Of a stretch of DNA of 64,000 bases, positions 1 through 11,393 are shown piece by piece. Position 1 is the first letter of the stretch; every line of letters starts with the position of its first letter. Under the pieces are notes generated by a model. It was not told the origin of the DNA. It searched no databases and saw only the letters and a list, made by a program, of their open reading frames with translations. The position numbers and the translations under genes are program-made. The DNA comes from Paramacrobiotus metropolitanus (lineage: Eukaryota > Tardigrada > Eutardigrada > Parachela > Macrobiotidae), in the NCBI RefSeq assembly GCF_019649055.1, contig NW_026570375.1, forward strand, positions 186,001-250,000, given 5' to 3'.

Positions 1-1876
1 AATAAATGGACAAACGCGCTGCATAGTAATTGCTCAAATTATTTGAGATTGAGATTGTAGGTATGAAAAGTATTGGTTTCTGATCAGTGATAATCGATAG
101 CCAACGGTTATTGGGTAGATTTCATGAATTGCGTTGCGCTCTTAAGTAGCGCAATCTTTTTCTGGACTTTTGTCAGGTAAATAAAAAGCTTATGACAGTG
201 ACGCTGATTCGACAATTTTTGCTGAAGATGTTTATAATGGGAATGTTTGCCATCCTCATATCAATTAAATTCCCAGAATAGAAGCATTTGGCGCGAACCA
301 CCAGAAAAACCTTTTCCGGTAGTTTAGAAAACCTGCTCTGATCACAACGCACCAGTTTATATAACGCATTTATCCGCTGCTCTACCCGGGTAGCATTACA
401 AGACCGCGAAGATGCTAATACTATACTTCAGCGGAAAAAGGCCAGATCCCCTGAAAATAACCTGATCCAAAAATCACATCGCGATTAGTGCAATTCCCAG
501 TCCGCGTATCCGATCGCATGGTGCACACAACGTCAACAGTGATATACGGTACTATGACTGTATAATAGTGTACCATAATGAATATTATGTTCCGACATTA
601 GAATTACGAGTAGATGCCAGGCATGCGCCGGCTCGCCGTTAACAAAACTTACAAAAGTGTCTATTCATGTTATGTAGCGCACCTTTCTGTGTAATTTATT
701 GTATTGTATACCTCACAATTGTTTCGATGCATCCCAAAAATTACAATTTGGAGTAAGAATTATTAGTACAAGGTTGCTAGTTCTTTGGTCGTATCGTGCG
801 TGTATGGCATGCCACAACGCTGGCATAAACATAAAAACAATAAAAAGAACAGTCAACATTAACAGTAAATCTAGAAGAATAAAATAATTTAAGAATTAAT
901 CAGTTCTTAATGGCAAGGTTTTTGAATTAATCAATAGTTGAACTGCAAGGCATGGTTATTCTTTAGCATCGCATATACAGTAAAAATTTTGTAACGTCCT
1001 CGTATACAATACCGCATAATAACTATTATGCCAAATTTACCAAGCTTTTCTATGATAAGACTGCGACTAGTACAGTACTGTACAACAGTACTTCTGGAAA
1101 AAATCATACGAGCTGTAGTTATAATATTATTTAGCGGTTTAATACAGCGTTTGAAGAAGGGCACTACTTTGTTTTCTGAATTTTATTTCCAGTAGCATTA
1201 GGAAAATTTCCTAAACTACTACTAGAAGGAATAATAATACTGTAACTCGTACGAGTGGTAAATACGAGTATCGCTTAATACAGCTGCTTCAGATAATGCC
1301 GAAGATGCTTCAATATCGGTAATGTCTAGTTACTGGGCGCTGGAAAATCTCCAGAAAGCCCCCAAAGTTTTAGACAGGCAGTTTTCATATTTTCGGCGAT
1401 TTCCCCTGTTCGACGAAGACCTGCATGAAATGTGATGCACGCAATAGAATTTATTGTTAGTAACGAGTTTCATTTTTAAAAATGTTCTAAAGAAATCCGG
1501 TATTCCAAACGCATTCAAATTCCAAACGTGCTTCGTCGTTTGTTTTTACCTGCCGTTAAATGAGGATGTGGCATTCGGACCAGATGTCAGTATGCGTGTT
1601 TCTTGCCTCGTCATCACGGACAGAGCGAACGGCGCCTTTGTAAATGTTGCAGATCCTTATGGCGTAAGCAGCTTCGACAAACTGCTTCGTAAAACAACCA
1701 TATTGTCTGAAACTCGAAAGTTATACCGGTATATAAGGTTTTAAATTGCATGTTGTATTTTTATTCGTATCACTAGTGTGTCAAAGCTCTCGTAGTTTAT
1801 TTGAAAGTTATTGGTTTTGCAATTTAGTCTACTTGTTACAGAACGAGCACTTCGTTATTAAAGGTCACGGTTAGCA
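1..1876. other. No gene recognised (5' edge of window)
   Basis: I see no convincing coding exon here. An open frame at 1454-1744 (plus, 96 codons) has no motif I recognise and no paired splice context, so I leave it unassigned. The sequence is AT-rich and contains clusters of TAC/GTAC words, for example around 1066-1095, that recur through the intergenic DNA of the window. Confidence 0.5.
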
Positions 1877-3274
1877 ATGGCCTCTACACAGTTTTTTCTG
1901 ATTACTCTCGTTCTCGGCCTTTTTGGATACAGTTACGGCATGTCAGGGGAAGGCAACAACGGTAAGACGTTAAGGTTTTTAAAAAGATCAGTTTGTGGGA
2001 AAGCGATGTAACCTTTGTATAAGTCTGTTTTTAAACTTTTAGACATAACTGCTGCAGTCACAGCATTCTTAAATATTTTTAAATTCGTCGTTCATATTGA
2101 TATTCAAAGCTTAAGTTAGAACGCGATATAACAAAAATTTGACTACCAAGTGCTTAACGAATGAAATGTTAACTGAATGTTACCCGTAGTCGGTCGTAGC
2201 GTTACAGCAAAATTGATTTAATAGGAATCCCTGACGAGCGTCTCCTGGGCTACGGCTTGGGTGGAATCGGTGGATACGGTACTTACGGCTTGGGCGGATT
2301 GGGTGGTTACGGCGGTTATGGTGGACTCGGTTACGGTGGTGTCGGGACTCTGGGCTACGGCGGTCTTGGCGGCTATGGCTTAGGCGGACTTGGTTACGGA
2401 CGCGGAGGTATAGTTCATTCAGCCTGCTGCTATTTTGCTCGAATTGTTACCTTGACATTTTTCCGCAAACAACTTCCATTCAAACATTTTCTGATAACTT
2501 CTTTACTGCTCATCTTTAACTAAATATAGTCTTAATTATACTACTTTGTCAACTACAGAATAAGTTTAGTGTGACGATTGGCGACTTTAGCGTATCGGTA
2601 CCATGTGTTAAAACTGAGTTACTTGGTTGTAAAAATAAACCCATTTTAATTTCTCAGTCGAATGATATTAGAATTTTAAGATTTTTGACACTTTCTGACT
2701 GGCGCGATTTCTGACTGGGTGCTGATGCTTGGCAGGTCTGATCTACGACGAAGATCCCAGCGCCGAGAACGACGAATTCCAGGATGAAGCCATGACCTCC
2801 AAGGGCGACTACAAGACCGTCATCATTCCCGGCCACAAGATCCGCAAACTGAAGGTGCAGTTGTACAAGAAGCACGGAGAAGAGTCCGCTGTCGACCACG
2901 CCACGACCACCACCGGTTCGTCCAACATGGAGACCATGCCCACGGAGAACAAGAGCTCCAACGAGAACGTCCGCGTCATCCGTGTCCCCCATCACATCTT
3001 CCGCCGCCTCATGCATCAGATGCGCGAAGTTGCCGAGGTCACCCCCATTACCGACAACAGTGCCACTGAATCCAACGTGGACAGTAACATCGACGTGGAC
3101 AACACCCAGGAGGAAGCGTCCAAGTGGAAGAACTGGAAGGGCGTGCATGAACTGCGTCATCCGCATCACATCAAGCGCGATAAAGAGAACTCCATGATTC
3201 GGGTTGTTACTGTTCCGCGTCACGTTTATAAGGGCCTGAATGAGTTTGCCGATGGTGAGATGGCTGACGAGTAA
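1877..3274 (+). CDS. Secreted Gly/Tyr-rich protein with a charged C-terminal domain
   Basis: Three exons: 1877-1961, 2225-2407 and 2736-3274, joined by GT-AG introns in matching phases, give about 268 residues. Exon 1 encodes a signal peptide (MASTQFFLITLVLGLFGYSYG). Exon 2 is almost entirely GGYGG / GLGGLGYG repeats. Exon 3 is acidic-basic and carries three spaced copies of a VxVPxHxxxxL-type motif: VIIPGHKIRKL near 2819, VIRVPHHIFRRL near 2975 and VVTVPRHVYKGL near 3203. Gly/Tyr-rich secreted proteins of this sort are commonly structural (cuticle, shell or silk matrix), and that role is inferred only. The start was chosen because it begins the signal peptide and sits behind an in-frame upstream stop-rich region. 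A long antisense frame over exon 3 is a shadow. Function unproven. Confidence 0.8.
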
Positions 3275-3859
3275 ATATCCCTAAAGTTGTTGTTACGTTT
3301 GTCTGATTTGTTGAATTTGTATTTTTCTGGTCAACGAATCATGGATGTTATTCGAAAAGCTGTTGTTGTTATTGTGGAAAACTTACTGTATTTAAAAGAA
3401 AACGCGCTGGTAGCGTTATCATAATTACTGGCATCGTTGAGATTTATTGATGCAGTATCAGTTTTGTTAAAGACAATTACATGAAGCAATAAAACAAAAA
3501 TTTCGCGCCTTGAAACTTTCAATACGCTGCATTAAACAGACATCTGTATTACCATCATACCATGTAATTGTACGTACGAATGTTTGCAGAATCGGTACGA
3601 GCAGTTTAGTACGAGTACTAGTAATTTGCAGAATATTTGCTCGTACAACGCTCGTACAACAACATTCTGAGCGGATTAAAAAAATAAAATTTAATGTTAC
3701 AACAGGTTTTCTACTCAAATAGGAAGAAACAACATGGAGTACGAAATAGATCAGCCTTTAGAGAAATTACTGTACAATGCAGTACGTACAGAGCGTACTG
3801 AATAGATTTGGGTTGAACAGCCATCACAGCGCTCATCACAAAATTAATCCGATCGCAAC
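3275..3859. other. Intergenic, TAC/GTAC-rich
   Basis: No coding signal recognised. The stretch 3565-3660 is dense in GTACGAGTAC-like words (both orientations), part of a dispersed word family described under the findings. Confidence 0.5.
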
Positions 3860-3912
3860 GAATCAACGATCAGCCGTCCTTGATCTCGGGCTATGGATGG
3901 GCAGGGCGTTCA
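3860..3912 (+). promoter_or_regulatory. Conserved upstream block of GLYAT-like copy A
   Basis: An AATCAACGAT word followed about 30 bp later by GATGGGCAGGGCGTTCAC. The same order of words recurs upstream of copies B (7149-7201) and C (11052-11106), where it reads CCAATCA and GATGGGCGGGGC. It resembles a CCAAT box plus a GC box, 180-340 bp upstream of each start codon. It may simply be duplicated ancestral promoter. Confidence 0.45.
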
Positions 3913-4094
3913 CACACGCTGAAAACGGCAAGCGCTTGGATTCTTAATCGCGCCGTACAGCCGAATGATTGTCAGTTTCAAGCTGCAAATTGTCAAAGTT
4001 TCAGATTCCATTCGCAAATTTCAGTTGTCGGGAAAGCTTGAGTGTTGGTTTTGGTGTTTTTGTTTAACTTCTACCTACTGGACGCGGACAGAAC

Positions 4095-5929
4095 ATGGAC
4101 CGTCTTCGGATACCACTCACCAAGGAGAATCTGGCCAGGGTCCTGCCATGGCTGGAAAAGGATTTCCCAAACAGCTTGCCCGTAAGGTTTCACCTTCCTG
4201 GTGAACTGTGGCGTAATGCTGGTGCCTGATCACGTGGGCCAACAAATTTACGGTGACCGTTCTATTATGCAGGTGTACCACATGGCGCGCAACATTGTGG
4301 AGAATCGCTTCGCCTATCCGGAGATGAAGTTCATCGTGGATAAACTGCCTGTACCATCTGTGTGCCTGTGCAAGCCCATGCGCAGCAAAACTACCTCACG
4401 ATCGATCTTCAATGACCACTTGCTGGTCTATGTGCACGCGCACTCCGTGAAGGCCTTCCAGAAAATGCTGCGCTGCCAGCCGGATCTCTTTCACTGGAGC
4501 AAGGACATGACGTTTATCGGTACGAGCCATTAGCATGAGGAAAATCGAGCGACTAAGAAACCGGTTTTGTCTTAACAGAGCGAACTGGTTATGCATTGGC
4601 TAGCTGCAGTCGTTTCCTAGTATCTACTGAAAAGCGATTAAATTTTTTCAAAAGAAGAAGCGACATATTTTCCCTAATTGAATCGATTCGTAGCTCAAAT
4701 TACTGAAAATGTTAGTCTTTAGTCTTGAAGTCTTTAGCACACGCTTTTGAAACTGCACCTGTGCCTTATTCAGATTTTTCAGTACATGCGACGATTGTAG
4801 CCAAATTTTACTTTCTACTAAAACACGAACAGTAAACTTTCGTCCTGCAGATATACACCCGGCAATGGCGCAGGTGTTCATGTCGATGGAGGGCGGCGGC
4901 TTTTCACCAGTGACTCCGGAAGAAGGATGCCCGTCAGGAGAGCGCGTGTTCAGTTTCGACCTGACCGGTGGCAAGATTTCTCGGTAAGAGTTTAAATCGA
5001 CTGAGCTTTTCACCTAAAGAAACATCACAAAATAACCGGGTACCTTTTTACTGTAGGCTGCCGATGCCCAGTGATCTAGATCTGCGTCTGGGCACCCTGT
5101 CCGCTACGCACGTTGGACAGATCGCGAAAGAATGCCGTTTCACGGCGCCATCGTGGAAGAAACTCTTCCGTTTCATGCTGTCCCATGGATTTCCCAGCGT
5201 GGCGCTGTACGACGACAACGTCGCACTGGACACGCCCATCGCGTACTGCATGTACATGATGCAGGGGTTGCGTCGGGGCCGTCTATGTCCAGCCGGCGTA
5301 TCGCCATCGAGATTTATTTGGAGTGGTTATCAGGGAATTGTTGATTCAATTGCAGACACGCAAAGTGCCCTCAGTGTGGATGCAAACGATGAATCTTCCC
5401 TTAGAACCACAGTTGGAGGTCTTTCGCGGTTTGGGCGGTGTGGAATACAAGCGCCGTGATGCCCTGTGCTGGATGACGTTCCGGACGCAGCCGGGTTATA
5501 TTGATCCGTTCGAAGACATTCCCGTTGGAACGCGTCAACAGCGCAAACAGAAGGTGGGTGCGATTCGCAAGAAGAACGCCGAAGCGGGTACCAGTGGGCC
5601 TCGACTGCCAGCTCTCCCAGGCAACCGTTCAAGAGGATGACGATGACGAGGAGGACGATTGGCAAGAACCGGAATTACCGGTGCCGGTGCTGCAGAAATC
5701 GGGATGGCAGGAACCGGGAGAAGCGACTAGTCGGAAGGTTCGCGACAGTGTTCCTTTTGGTAAACCGACCCGTTCGCGAAAGCCGAACAGTAGAGGGAGT
5801 GGAAAAGATCTGGATGACGATGACCTGGGTTATTGTCGTAAGGCAGGACGCGGTGATGCCGGGAAGGGGAAACAGAAGGCTTCCAAAGGGCGAGGTAGAC
5901 GCGAACGGGATTTTGACGATTGGGCCTAA
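4095..5929 (+). pseudogene. GLYAT-like acyltransferase, copy A (two frameshifts)
   Basis: Exons 4095-4181, 4273-4519, 4851-4983 and 5057-5929 follow the same splice phases as copy B. The N-terminal part (YHMARNIVENRF, FIVDKLP, LLVYVHAHSVKAF) resembles the glycine-N-acyltransferase N-terminal domain, and exon 4 (LSHGFPSVALYDDN, then a GNAT-like segment) the C-terminal domain; such enzymes move acyl groups from acyl-CoA to glycine or other amines. The frame breaks twice in exon 4 relative to copies B and C: near 5263-5270, at a run of four G, and near 5609-5630. After each break the conserved sequence continues in another frame, down to a basic tail (KASKGRGRRERD) ending at 5929. Either this is a young pseudogene or the two breaks are sequencing indels. 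The start matches MDRLRIPL in copy C. Confidence 0.75.
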
Positions 5930-7146
5930 AGAAAGTCACTGGCGAGAGGCGGTTTTGCGTTGGAGAATAATCCGGATGACCCGTTGGACCCACCCGCTGA
6001 TTATTTTTTCTGGATTTTTCATCAATTCATTGCTTTGATTGAACATTTGGTTTTTGTGTAGTTGAGTTGCACCTTTGACGCTTGGTCTTCCTTACGGAAT
6101 TACTCTTTCATTGAATCTTTCCTTACTTAATTCAACGCTCAGTCCACTAAGTGATCCTTTTGTATAGCTTCGTACATTTGATATTTTATCCTCTTATTTT
6201 TGTAAATAGTTTGTTTGCATACCGACGTTATAACTACACTTTACCATTTTTTTTTGCTTTGTCAAGTTTTACAGAATGTAAATGTACAGAACCTGTTATA
6301 GATAAGCAGCACGTAAAAAACTGTGAAAAACTTGGTCTTCTGTCGTTGCACTGATTACAGACTTTAAATCAAACTGTGGATCATAGTTCTGATTAATGCC
6401 CGTTGCCGTGCTGTCGTGGCCTTGTTCTGTGCTCTAGAAAATTAACAGAAATAATAGTTTTGCTTCTGTGAATGAGGAGATCACCTGTGACTTGAATAAA
6501 AGATGAAGCACAGAGAAATTTAGTACGTATCACTCTGGACCCATTATTTTCGCAGATTTGTTTTCAGTTTTATTTGAAGCAGTCAGTAACGGTGAACCTC
6601 CAGTACAACGTAAAATTTATTAAAGTGCCTCGTTTGCAGCCAAAAACCTGACAATTTTGATACACGTACGCACTGACCATCTTAAAATCAATACAAAGTA
6701 TTAATAAACTATTAAACAATAATCACTATGCACCTTTGTACAGTACGTACAACTGGTACTCTGCTCTGTTGAGGAAATCGGGAAGCGGCTACAGCAGTAA
6801 ACAGGCGAACCTCGCTCATTCGAATTTTTGCGCCAACGCCTATCCATCGAAATCCAACGCGGCTTCCGTACTCGGAAGTCGGGACCATGGACGGAAGGGA
6901 AAATTTAAATGAAATCTTACTTTTGTTACGCACTGTGTTTTGTTTCAAGTTGAATTGGTGTGACTGGCTTGTGCTAATAAAGACACTTGTACTCTGCACA
7001 GGAAAATCAGGCTCATCAGAATCAGCACTCGTACTCGTGATGCTTGTTCCGGCTTTAAACGGTACGTTATCAGACTCATCACAGATCCACATCATACAGC
7101 GCTCGCTGCCAGAGTACGTACATAATTAAACCGGTTCACCACAGCC
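5930..7146. other. Intergenic, GLYAT-like A 3' region
   Basis: The stretch TGTACAGAACCTGTTATAGA near 6280 recurs after copy C (near 13670), so the 3' flank was duplicated with the genes. A possible AATAAA lies near 6494. No other gene recognised; the open frame 6712-7095 on the minus strand has no support. Confidence 0.5.
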
Positions 7147-7148
7147 AC

Positions 7149-7201
7149 CAATCAACGATAATCGGCTTTGTTCTCGGTTGTGATAGGCGATGCCCACGTC
7201 G
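7149..7201 (+). promoter_or_regulatory. Conserved upstream block of GLYAT-like copy B
   Basis: CCAATCAACGATAATCGGCTTTG-type sequence followed by a GGCGATGCCCAC word, aligned with the blocks upstream of copies A and C. It lies about 180-235 bp before the start codon of copy B. Promoter role is inferred from conservation among diverged paralogues. Confidence 0.4.
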
Positions 7202-7382
7202 TGGAAGAGCAACGCGTAGGTACCGAGTAGGCGCCATTACAATTTTCACATTTCTGATTTCTTTTCGAATTGTTAATCTCAGGAGCGGTTAAATGTTATC
7301 CTTTCGTGTGTTTGTTACATTCCATGTAACCAGCATCATTCCTGCGCTCTTGACAATTCATAATATCACTTAGGCGGAGAAA

Positions 7383-8854
7383 ATGCCGGCCGTGCCTCTA
7401 GATCGCCTGCGGATTCCAGTACCCAAAGAGAAACTTGTCAACATCCTGCCATGGCTGGAAGAAGAGCTACCAAACAGCTTGCCAGTAAGGCTTTCTTTCA
7501 CTCGTTCCTTGTGCCTGATTACGTGAACAGCCTGTCACTGGTTTAACTGTGATTCTTTTCATCCAGATGTACCATATGGCGTGCAACATTGTGGAGAACC
7601 GCTTCGACTATCCGGAGATGAAATTCATCGTCGATAAGCTGCCGAAACCGTCCGTGTGCGTGTGTAAGCCCATGCGCAGTAAAACAACACGCGGCTACCA
7701 TCCGATCTTTAACGATCACTTGCTGGTCTATGTCCATGCGCACTCCGTGAAGGCATTCCGCGCCATGCTGCGCTGCAACCCGGAACTGTTCAACTGGGGC
7801 AAGGACATCACGTTTATTGGTACGAGTATGGACATTTTCTGTTTTTATTATCACATGGCTGCTCTTGTCAGTATAGCTGCGTAAATGGTGCCCTTTCGTA
7901 TGCAGACATACATCCGGCGCTGGCGCAAGTGTTTCTGTCGATGGAGGGACGTGGTGGTTTCTCTCGAGTAACTCCGGAAGAAGGATGCCCGTCCGGGCAA
8001 CGAGTGTTTAATTTCGGCCTGGAAAGCTGCAATTTGTCTCCGTGAGACCAAATCAGCTTATCGTTTTAGCTTGTAACAGGTTAGTTAACAACGCCTAAAG
8101 TCTGAACCGTTCTTTTAGGCTTCCGATTCCCAGTGATTTGCGGCTGGGAATCCTTTCCCCTGACCATGTCGAACAGATCGTCCAAGAATGCCGTTACACT
8201 CATCCGTCCTGGAAGAAAGTCTTCCGTCACATGCTGTCCCATGGATTTCCCAGCATCGCGCTGTACGACGACAACGTCGCACAGGACTCGCGCATCGCGT
8301 ACTGCATGTACATGATGCATGTTGGCATCGGGGCCGTCTATGTCCAGCCGGCTTACCGCCACCGGGATCTCTTCGGGGTGGTCATCAGCGAGTTACTAGT
8401 GCAGCTGCAGACCCACAACGTGCCGTACGCGTCGGTGTGGATGCAGACGGTGAATCTGCCGTTAGAACCGCAGCTGGAGGTCCTGCGCGGTTTGGGTGGT
8501 GTCGAATGCAGTCGTCATAATGTGATGTGCTCAGTGACGTACCGGGCGCAGCCGGATCACATTGATCCGTTTGAAGCGGTTCCCATTGGGACGCGTCAGC
8601 AGCGTCAAAAGGTGGTGGAGAAGAAAAGCAGAAGCAATGCAGATTGTCCTCGTCTGCCGTTTTTCGAGACAACGATTAACGAGGATCCTATTGTGCGGCA
8701 GTTTTGTCCAGAGTTGGGAGAAGCGACCAGTCGGAAGATTCGGGACAGTGTTCCGTATGGGAAACCGACCAGATCGCGAAAACCGGAGCGGAATGGTGGA
8801 GTGAAGGGAGAAGGTCCGGATGCTGACGACGAAGGTTATCATTGTAAGACATGA
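7383..8854 (+). CDS. GLYAT-like N-acyltransferase, copy B (best-preserved copy)
   Basis: Four exons, 7383-7484, 7567-7819, 7906-8041 and 8119-8854, join in frame to 408 residues; introns are 82, 86 and 77 bp with GT-AG ends. Residues 1-150 match the GLYAT N-terminal pattern (MYHMACNIVENRF; FIVDKLP; a long hydrophobic stretch then NPELFNWGKDITFIG). Exon 4 carries the GNAT-type acyl-CoA fold region: SHGFPSIALYDDN, then IGAVYVQPAYRHRDLFGVVI, like the second-half motif of GLYAT enzymes (strand, then R/Q-x-x-G/A loop for CoA). The expected reaction is acyl transfer from CoA to glycine or a related amine; substrate unknown, probably intracellular since no signal peptide is seen. The tail stops at TGA 8852-8854, about 25 codons before the stop used in copies A and C, although the homologous tail is still readable downstream. 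AATAAA at 9223-9228. Confidence 0.85.
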
Positions 8855-9956
8855 CGCGAGGATGCCGGGAAAGGGCGGAAGAAGGCTTCAAAAGGGCGAG
8901 GTAGACGCGACGGGGACGAATGGTCCTGAAGAAACTCCCCTATGAAAGGTGGCTTTGATTCCTTTCGAAAACTATTGCTTTTCGGATCTTTTTAATCAAC
9001 CGCTTTGATTTTTCAAGCCATATGTTTTCTATTCAATAGCTACGTATACGCACTTTGGACATTTTATAGTTTTTGTCGATATTTTGACTGCATTAACGGC
9101 GCTGTAAAGGTTATAGTCATTTTTGGTAATCGTATACTGTTAAGTGTTATAACGAATATTGCAAAATGTGTTATAGATGATATTTTACAGTATTATTTTT
9201 AGTTGAACACTGTAATGATCACAATAAATCAAATCGTACATCACAATGTAGACTATTGCTTGAAGGCCCGGAACGGAAATAAGAAGGTCCTTTTCGGACA
9301 GTATACCTTTTAAAGGTTTAATTTGTGTCAGTTTGACTTACTGATTCTCGATTTTATTGTTAGTCAAAGGCTTATGGAATGATATAAAAATAAGTGAATA
9401 AGAAAACTACATGTATCAATAAGTAACGAAAGGTATGTTTTGTCTGAAGCTTCTGCACTTAATTATGCATAGTGAACTCGCGGGATACGGTTGTCTTAGC
9501 GCGCGGCGTCTGTGGTTTAGATGGACGTGGCTACGAATGCGGAAGTGTAATTACTTTACGATAAAGTATTTATTCAGCATTCCGCAATTTTTTTCCAATT
9601 TTTACGATAATTTTCCTAGTAAATACGAGTAACTTCATCTTTCACTATGACTGAGTAATTGTATTCTACCGAGTAGGTGTAATAGCCTGACCAGTGAGTA
9701 TGTATGGAAAGCTTGATGACGGCGGAACGGCCGAAGCATAAATGTAATACTTTTTTATTTGTAACGTGGATGTGTATTATCTTCTGTTCAGCATGTACAT
9801 AGTAGGAATTATGGTTTTTGAGATATTGCTGGTTTTTTTTATTGCGAAGCACTTTTTTATACTATGATTTATATACTTTTTTTATACAGGTTATTTAATA
9901 CTATGATTTATGAACTATAAAGTACTGTACCGATTACAGTTACCAATTAGACTACT
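8855..9956. other. GLYAT-like B 3' flank and intergenic DNA
   Basis: 8855-8930 still encodes, in the same frame, the basic tail seen in copies A and C (KASKGRGRR), cut off by the earlier TGA. A polyadenylation signal lies at 9223-9228. No further gene recognised up to 9956. Confidence 0.55.
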
Positions 9957-10220
9957 TTAAGGGATTTGGCCCGGTACATAACACCAAATATACACGGGAA
10001 CTTTCGCTGTCGCGCACTCTCAAACCCTTTTTTGCATTGCTTTATGATATTTTGTAGCCAAAGGATTGGTATACACAGGCGAAAAAACCGTTTGTGCGCG
10101 CAACACCTGTTTTCGTGCAAAATTCGAAGAGCATCGGTTCATAATGAGACTTTTGGTAAACCTCCGCGCGCTTAAACTTTTGGAATTTTATTTCATTTAT
10201 AGCTCCAGAACCGGATAGCT
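9957..10220. repeat. Dispersed ~260-bp repeat, copy 1
   Basis: Shares many words with 41495-41756: a TTAAGGGA-type end with CCGGTACAT, then TATACAC, AACCGTTTGTGCGCGCAAC, and CATAATGAGACTTTTGGTA with TTTGGAATTTT. The first half is inverted between the two copies while the AATGAGACTTTTGGT half is on the plus strand in both, so the modules have been rearranged. No ORF. Probably a short non-autonomous (MITE-like) element; class not established. Confidence 0.6.
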
Positions 10221-11051
10221 ATATTATCATCATGGAAGTTAAGCTTTAATAAGAATCAATAATGCGAGTACAAACTACAGTAAGTACCAAACAAAACGGC
10301 ATTATAACAGAAACACTTCCTCTATGCTATCCTGATCGGGGATCGTACCCATAACACAAATCGTGTTTCTCCGTTGTATTTCGATAGATTTTCTGATACT
10401 CGCTGCTTCGCGCGTTTCTGGCCCGTGGAAGTTGCTGTACCGTTTCCAGCCTTTTCCACTAGCTTTTTCGTTCCTTCTCCCCAAAGTCTCCTCCACTATC
10501 ATAATCATTATGATTCTGTCTATATTCATTCATGGTATGCATGGGGAAATTAGAATTTAATAGTACTCAGTACCTTGTACCGTACATTGGCGTACAATGA
10601 GTACCTTCTGCAGCGAGGAAATGCAGAATTCTGTTCTCGGTACATTAATTGGCGACACGGTAGTGTGTACTTCGGATTTCATTTAGCGAACGGAAACGAT
10701 GTTATGATTTTTTCTTTCTTAACTGACACCCTTGTATTACTTTTTCCAGTATAAATCGCTAATAAAATTATTGAAAAAGCAACATAAATTAAAATACCTT
10801 GTGCGTTGTGATAGCTTGAACTTGAAGTACCATCACAGATTCACAATCCGAAAACTTTCGTTATGTAACGTACTCGTATTCTTGGACTAAGTTAAATATG
10901 TGGCTGTTGCAGTGTAATCGCAGTATGTGTAAATTTTGCGGAGGTGCTATACTGATTGTTACGAACATGGACCATTCGGAATTAACAAGGAATTGAGAAC
11001 CCGAAAACTTCGCAGTCACAGTCTTCGCCGCCAAAGTACTGCTGATCGCTC
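10221..11051. other. Intergenic, no gene recognised
   Basis: No coding exon supported. 10560-10605 is dense in GTAC words (AGTACTCAGTACCTTGTACC). The frames at 10302-10529 (minus) and 10936-11148 (plus) show no family features. Confidence 0.45.
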
Positions 11052-11106
11052 ACCAATCAGTGACCATCGTTCTTTGTTCCGAGCTGCTGATGGGCGGGGC
11101 CTTCAC
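11052..11106 (+). promoter_or_regulatory. Conserved upstream block of GLYAT-like copy C
   Basis: CACCAATCAGTGACCATCG followed by GCTGATGGGCGGGGCCTTC: the clearest CCAAT-box plus GC-box version of the block shared by the three paralogues. It lies about 290-340 bp upstream of the copy C start. Confidence 0.45.
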
Positions 11107-11393
11107 CCTGGGAACGTACGAGTGTGCATTGGAAAGCGCTACGCTTGATCATGCCGACACCGACACTCTCTGACAGCACAACTGAGCACATATCAGTGAT
11201 ACCACTGATTCACTTTTCGGTTGAAATTCTCGCTCTAATCCACACTATCCACAGCAGATTTTCGGAAGAATCCATTTCGAATTTTTGGTTTCCCAATCCA
11301 GGAGAGTGCATTTTTTAAAATAGCACTGTTTTGCGTTATTGAGACAGAATTTTGTTTCATCAATTGGATGTGTGTGGAACGTTGTACTCGCAC

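Noticed and set aside
2654-3223. A 189-codon minus-strand frame opposite exon 3 of the Gly-rich protein
   Set aside because: The plus strand has matching splice sites and a signal-peptide exon; the antisense frame has neither and reflects codon bias.
6712-7129. Overlapping frames on both strands (127 and 80 codons)
   Set aside because: They lie in the flank shared upstream of the GLYAT-like copies, show no motifs and are not conserved as frames in the other copies.
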